A program made the position numbers and the translations under genes. Below, in pieces: positions 58,947-64,000 of a stretch of 64,000 nt of DNA; the stretch's first letter is position 1; each line of letters begins with the position of its first letter. This DNA comes from Coffea arabica (lineage: Eukaryota > Streptophyta > Magnoliopsida > Gentianales > Rubiaceae): the NCBI RefSeq assembly GCF_036785885.1, contig NC_092316.1, forward strand, positions 49,857,001 to 49,921,000, given 5' to 3'. A model generated the notes under the pieces. That model was not told the DNA's origin. It did not search any database and worked only from the letters and a program-made list of their open reading frames with translations.

Positions 58947-60303
58947 TTATTTTAGCTTGCTGCATTTACAATAAAAACCACCCAAGGCAAATAATTTAGA
59001 AAGAAAAGAAGTCATAACTTGTTGAAATTGGCCACAAAAGTTGAATGATAAAACAATAAAACTTACTTTTACTTTCTTTGAGATCCCGTGAAGCTTTCTA
59101 CACCAGTCCCCTACACATAACAACACTTGAACCATATCTGGATGAAGGAAAGCACGATAGCTAACAATAAGGTTCAAGATATGCGCACAGCATCGAACAT
59201 GAAATAACTTGCTGCCACCTAATAGCTTCTTCGATCTACTAAAATCATCCCGCAAAACTCTAATAGCCACATCATTGGCCGAAGCATTGTCAACTGAAAT
59301 TGTGTGTATTTTCTGCTCAATACCCCTAACCTTCACACACTTGAAGAGTGAAGCAGCAATCTCAACCCCTCGTCTAGGAGGTGGTATGTGAACAAAGTTG
59401 AGTTCTCTTTTGTAGCTTCCAATCCGAGTCAATCCAATGGCCAGTGATAACCATATATTCGATCTTTTGATTTTTGGATTTCCAAAGATCGGTTGTGAGG
59501 CTCACCTTTTTCACATTTCTCAACTTGTTCTTCAGCTTCTTTTTCTCAAGTTCATAGACTGCCATACAATCATTTTTTGCTACTCCTCTAGTGATCTTCT
59601 GCGACTCGGACATGCTACGCTTTAGGAAAATATTCAAACCTTCTTCTTCAAGAATGGTGAAGAGATGTTCGTACATCACAATCCAATGTGCAGCTGCTTC
59701 TCTCATTTTCTTCATATCAAATTTTCCAGTATGCAAAGGTGGTACAGTAGGAAATGCATCATCAGCCGGCTGAAAGTTCAGTTTCGTTTGTTGTGCAACT
59801 TGTCTTAAACTTGCTTTTCTAGATGGACATGACTTCCGGTGCCGCCACATGCTAGATGTTTGCTTTGATTTACCCCTTGATAGCTTTTTATTGCAGTAAA
59901 GGCAAATGGCATAGTAATTGCCATTTTCTTCAAATTCGTTGAAGTCCTCTCAAAATTCAGAAGTTTTATTTCGTTTCAGAATATGGAATTCATCATCTTC
60001 ATCTAATTTATCCTTTTCTCCTTCTGTATTGTTATCGTCAACAACCACAGCTTGTTGTCCTTCTTGTATATTACCCAAAGCAGTACTTTGTGTAATCGGA
60101 TTAGTCATCGTGTTTCCTAGATTCATCGTTGACTCATTGGAGACATATATTAGGTTGTCCAACTCCAATATCAATGGAGTACATGAATTAGCATTGGAAA
60201 CTAGTGAGATACAAGAAATCTCGGGTTGACTGCCCTTGCCTTGGGTTGACATCAGTCCATAAACACATGCAGTCCAAGCTAAAGAAAGATAACGAATTTT
60301 CAA
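58947..60303 (-). pseudogene. hAT transposase (RICESLEEPER/DAYSLEEPER-like), disrupted
   Basis: Reading down the minus strand: an acidic N-terminal region (EGEKDKLDEDDEF), a TGA stop at 59950-59952 where tryptophan would fit, and a BED-type zinc finger (CLYCNKK...HRKSC) at about 59900-59830. The transposase core follows: KKVSLTTDLWKS, then after a frameshift near 59405 ISVDNASANDVAIRVLRDDF and LFHVRCCAHILNLIV, the hAT signature. Similarity stops there. No hAT C-terminal dimerisation domain is found and the space (58408-58705) holds tandem repeats. It cannot supply active transposase. Confidence 0.92.
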
Positions 60304-61193
60304 ATCAGGGCAAGGGAATTGGTTATAAAAGAGAATAGCTAATCTTTTTTGACTTAATAATTAATGAAGGGATTGCTGTGCTAGTTCCAATTTCATCATT
60401 ATTCGTTTAATTGAGCATGAAAGTAGCTCTTCTACTGAAGCATCTATCTATTGCTTAACCTTGATGTATTTGTAGCCTCGGATATAAGAAAGAATAAGGA
60501 ACTTTCTTGTAGACACTCATAAGTTCTCTAATATGTTCTTAAATTGTGATATTCTTTTTCCTTTTTTTGCAGTTTTCATGTGCAAAATGGACCCAAAGCT
60601 GCTGACTTTATAATGGTTTCTAGTGATAATCTAGAATGTGATAATCTAGTGCCTTTACTAATCACTAGTCCTTTGTCTTTTAGGATGCTGTAGCTGAATG
60701 GCCTCCTCCGCAACCCATCGCATTTAATTTTGAAAATATTTCTACAACAGAGAGAGTTGAATGAGGTGGAGTTCTACTTTTTACTCTCTAATTCATTGTC
60801 TTTGGCAAGGGAATGGCTGAATGGGTAATGAAAGTTGAAAGAGAATCGCTAAAAGAAACATGCATATATATACCATTAATCCAAAAAAAATAGAAAACTA
60901 AAGGGGAAACAAAGGCAAAGAAATTAGTACCCTTTCACCCTTGACAGCTTCCCACGAGCTCAAGTTAAAGTGGTGCTGAAAACCTCCAACTTCAGGGAGA
61001 CAAATGAGGTAAGGGGTAATAAGCCAGCAGCGGTCTTTGAAGCTTACCCCTCACCAGCGAGGAAGAGACGTGACTTGAGAGTTGAAAAGAGGAAGAAAGG
61101 CTTGATGGGGACTGGCTGATTCACGATAGGTACGGTGGAAAACCTCTATTAGCTAAAGTAGACTTGGCCCACTTGGGATTTCTTTTGATTGCG
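60304..61193. other. hAT element, non-coding region upstream of the transposase
   Basis: Probably the leader/promoter of the transposase gene plus decayed sequence. No reading frame is recognised. Confidence 0.4.
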
Positions 61194-61202
61194 TAAATTA
61201 GG

Positions 61203-61572
61203 CGCAACGGATCTTCTGTCCCACACTCTGTGCCACTCTCTGTCTCACTTTTTATTATATTACTATTTCTCCTACATAAATAACATGTTTTAATTCTTTT
61301 TTGTTTCCTTAAGATCCAATAACTATTAATTTAATAAAAAATAAATATAACAGTTTCAAAAAAGCAATATATAATAGAAAATTTAAAAATACAGCAGAAA
61401 ATTCATAAAAAATCTCATTTTTTATGCATTTTGATTTTTTGAATTTGTTAAATTTTGTGTATTACTCAATTAATAGTTATTGGATCTTAAGGAAGCAAAA
61501 AAGAATTAAAACATGATGTTTATGTAGGAGAAATAACAATATAATAAAAAGTGGGACAGAAGATCTGTTGCG
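61203..61572. mobile_element. Mutator-type MITE nested in the hAT element, 9-bp TSD
   Basis: Ends are CGCAACGGATCTTCTGTCCC and, inverted, CGCAACAGATCTTCTGTCCC. Arms of more than 100 bp are nearly identical (CTCCTACATAAA, CTTAAGATCCAATAACTATT), apart from a short extra segment in the left arm. The 9-bp TSD is TAAATTAGG (61194-61202) and TAAAGTAGG (61573-61581), with one mismatch. No coding capacity; it folds into a long hairpin. Confidence 0.9.
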
Positions 61573-62392
61573 TAAAGTAGGACGTCCTAACACCTAAAAG
61601 GAGAATGCAACTTGTGGACCATTCTTTTTAATTTAATTATCACGGTTCATTGCACCAGACAACAATTTATTACCTAAATTGAGAGGCATCCCTCAGAGTT
61701 ATGAGCCAGTGCCTGTGGGGAGGTCTCTCTCGACTAAAAGAACTTAAGCACTTTTCCTTTTTAATGTTTTCAAATTAAGTTCTCTAAAAACAAAAAATAA
61801 GAATTATGATTTATGAAATTCCTACTTTGTCCACACAAATAAATAAAGGTGGTAGAATGGTTCATTGTAAATTTCATAAGTTATTTACCTATACTAGTAA
61901 TTATATATATTTTTTTATTTTTTATGCGATACTCGATAGAGCTCATCGAACTCTCGAGTATCAAATTTCTAAAATCGAGCTCGACTCGCTAGCTCTAACG
62001 AGCAGCTCGAGCTCGATCAAATGATCTTGAACTTGGCCTTCTAATTGAGTAGCTCGCGAGCTTGAGTCGAGCTACTCGATTTAGCTCCACCCCTATTATC
62101 AACCCTGACAACAAAATTGTTTAGTTGGGAACTAGATTGCAATGCAGACATTATTCAACTCGTTGAGAGTTGATATTTTGACTATGAGTTGAAGTGACTA
62201 ATCTGAGGCTTTGTGACTTGTAATCAAATATTTGTGCGCATTCTTGAGCTGGTTTTGCTTTAATTACTCGAGTCACGTTATTAACAATAGACCAGATATC
62301 GTTCTTCAGAACACCATTTACGATGAAAACATCATTATAGAGGCAGCATTATTAACCATGAACAGATTGCCAATGCAAAATGAAAATACATA

Positions 62393-62700
62393 ATCCCTCC
62401 ATCCAACTTTGATATACTTATTTTTCTTTTTTATTTATCCCAAATTATAGTCCGCTTTTTAAATGAAAAATATAGTTAATTTGTAACTTCTCCAAAATAC
62501 TTTTATTTAATGTAAGTTGTTATTGAGTATAACCTAATTTATTTATTGTAAAGCTAATTAGTCATCCTCCATTTAATGTAAGGATATTTTAGGAAGACAG
62601 TGAACTAGATTTATTCTTCCAACAAAATTAATTAACTTTTCTTGAACCGTGTGGAAAAAAAATCAAATCTATCAAAAGAAAAAAAAAAACAAAACGATCC
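62393..62700. mobile_element. Stowaway MITE, inverted relative of 4718-5051, decayed
   Basis: The left part (CCCTCCATCCAACTTTGATA, CCCAAATTATAGTCCG) matches the inverted right half of the element at 4718-5051. The right part (CACACGGTTCAAGAAAA when inverted) matches its left half. The right terminal motif is eroded and the TA duplication is not clear. Confidence 0.7.
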
Positions 62701-64000
62701 TCATGTTATAAATTATGGCTTAATGACTAGATTGCACGCTTGTGGCAGGATTGCCAAGTATAACGCGCCAATCATTTGTTTGGCGAAAATGAAAAGGAAA
62801 AAAAGTCATTAATATTTTCAGATCATTGGATAGAAGATAGATTTTGGTAAGTTACATATACACACATTTCAGATGAGATTTATAGGTAACGTTAGTGGTG
62901 GGCTAGCTCAGTATATCACATTATTAAACCATTAATACAAGAAAAAGGTTACAGTGAAGAAATTTAAATGTAACTGCACTTCTTTATCATTAAAAAAAGA
63001 GAATGTTAATTGTGACATTTATGATCAACTCATTTAATTACTTGAGTTTAAACTGATGAGTATGTTTTGATCACTTCATCAAGAAAAATATCTTTCCATC
63101 AAGGTTCACTTTAACCATCTTTCCTCAGGAAAAAAAAGGAGTTAAAACGAAACATAAAGAAAGAAGGGAGAAATCTGAAAGTTGAATATTGTGTGAAAAA
63201 GAATTTTTAACCTTTTTTTTCACATGTTCATGCATCTTTTTGTGAATATTGAGATGCCGCTTATAACATCTTTTGATAATTTGAACACAAGGATTAGGAG
63301 GTTTTAGTCCTTAATCGACTAACTTATTTTTGTTATCTACTTCTGAACTTCCAACAGTAAGATGTCGTGACTGATCAGGTCTAGTGTTGTGGTAATTGTT
63401 TTATTGATCTAATTTTATCCTAATAAAATGCCTTAACTTGATACTTTATTACTTTTTGGTGATAATACTTGCTTATGGTGGGATTGAAAACAATTGAAGA
63501 AAGGCTTTCCGTTTTTTTTGACCAAACAATCTTCTTGGCTCTTGGTTTATTGATCCGTTTGATGTGTAAGTGTGAATTATGGGTTGGATAGCTTAGGGAG
63601 AAGTTGTACAGCTTGTTAGCTGCTTGAACAGTTCAACTATTAACATTTGCTTATTTCGGGTCGTAGGAAGTAGGAACTGACTGTTTTGGGAGTTGGTACT
63701 AGGTAGCAACAGTTAATATGGTGTTTTTGTAGTGTTGCTGTTCTTATTATACGTTTAATGACACTTGAACTTGACTCAAGTCTTGACTCTTGACAATTGA
63801 CTTCACTATTTCACCTATGATGTTGTTATCTTGTATTTATATATGGCTCTGGGGCTTTGTAAATGATTCTGAAATCTGGGATTTGTCTTTTTTGACCTCT
63901 TTTTGATCTATTAAATTGTGGGTTCTATTTGAAATTTGGGTTTTGTTTCAATTTTGGTGTTTCTTGATAATTCTAATTCTGAGATAGAAAGAGACTTCTT
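62701..64000. other. intergenic to window edge, nothing recognised
   Basis: AT-rich sequence without a supported gene. The last 500 bases are T/G-rich on the plus strand, as plant introns and leaders often are, so an untranslated part of a gene to the right is possible but unsupported. Confidence 0.35.

Larger units (their letters stand above)
57877..62095 (-). mobile_element. hAT DNA transposon, 4.2 kb, 8-bp TSD, internally defective
   Basis: The left end TAGTGATGCTGTCGAGTC and inverted right end TAGGGGTGGAGCTAAATC are hAT-type termini, followed by dense CTCGAG/GAGCTCG subterminal repeats (57890-58060 and 61930-62085). A perfect 8-bp TSD TTATCAAC lies at 57869-57876 and 62096-62103. It carries a BED-finger transposase on the minus strand (58947-60303), broken and lacking its C-terminal part, an array of 100-bp tandem repeats, and a nested MITE at 61203-61572. 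Confidence 0.95.

Noticed and set aside
15270..62090. CTCGAG-rich segments as regulatory clusters
   Set aside because: At 35937 and 57877 they are clearly subterminal repeats of hAT elements with 8-bp duplications. The others are most simply relatives.
1..64000. tRNA or rRNA genes
   Set aside because: Nothing with the internal promoter boxes or a cloverleaf was recognised by eye. TGGTATCAGA motifs are LTR primer-binding sites. A tRNA scan would settle it.

Overview
This is a piece of a plant nuclear genome, most likely a eudicot. It is AT-rich with long non-coding stretches. Its genes have GT/AG introns, and two products carry plastid-type targeting peptides. It also holds many plant transposable elements. 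Only five host genes are supported. The species cannot be named from the sequence alone.

Host genes. (1) The 5' four exons of a GDSL esterase/lipase on the minus strand, running off the left edge (144-1694). (2) An uninterrupted geranylgeranyl reductase gene, CHLP, on the plus strand (19038-20444). (3) A plastid NAD-malate dehydrogenase on the plus strand (41221-42459), convergent with (4) a DYW-class pentatricopeptide repeat gene on the minus strand (43758-45659). (5) A four-exon RWP-RK/RKD transcription factor on the minus strand (53077-54720). These are independent transcription units: plastid and chlorophyll metabolism, organelle RNA editing, a lipid hydrolase, and a probable germline regulator. 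The MDH/PPR pair may be conserved synteny with Arabidopsis.

Mobile DNA. The rest is mainly layered insertions, several defined to the base by target-site duplications (TSDs). They are: a foldback element with a 10-bp TSD (3760-4323); a Stowaway MITE (4718-5051); a full-length but decayed L1-type LINE (5372-11667); a 2.85-kb solo LTR (11979-14828); a Stowaway inside a duplicated block (22508-22769); a 5.2-kb chromodomain Ty3/gypsy element (25199-30387); a non-coding LTR element with 177-bp LTRs (34447-36825) that contains a second, unusual LTR and a 380-bp hAT MITE; a 3.5-kb solo LTR (46106-49614); and a 4.2-kb hAT element with a broken BED-finger transposase (57877-62095) that hosts a Mutator-type MITE (61203-61572).

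Large-scale structure. An old tandem segmental duplication can be traced. Blocks at 5.1, 14.9, 16.03 and 16.07 kb recur in the same order at 16.6, 17.5, 18.66 and 22.35 kb. The CHLP gene sits exactly where the second copy is interrupted and the first is not. The PPR gene has an inverted, slightly diverged copy of about 157 bp of its own coding sequence just past its stop codon, so its mRNA could fold on itself. I see no CRISPR array, tRNA, rRNA or operon, and no clearly new enzymatic system. The most unusual signals are the PPR inverted duplication, the CHLP indel between paralogous blocks, the PPT-LTR-PBS arrangement inside the 177-bp-LTR element, and the strong bias of retrotransposon stops to TAG at positions where glutamine is expected.
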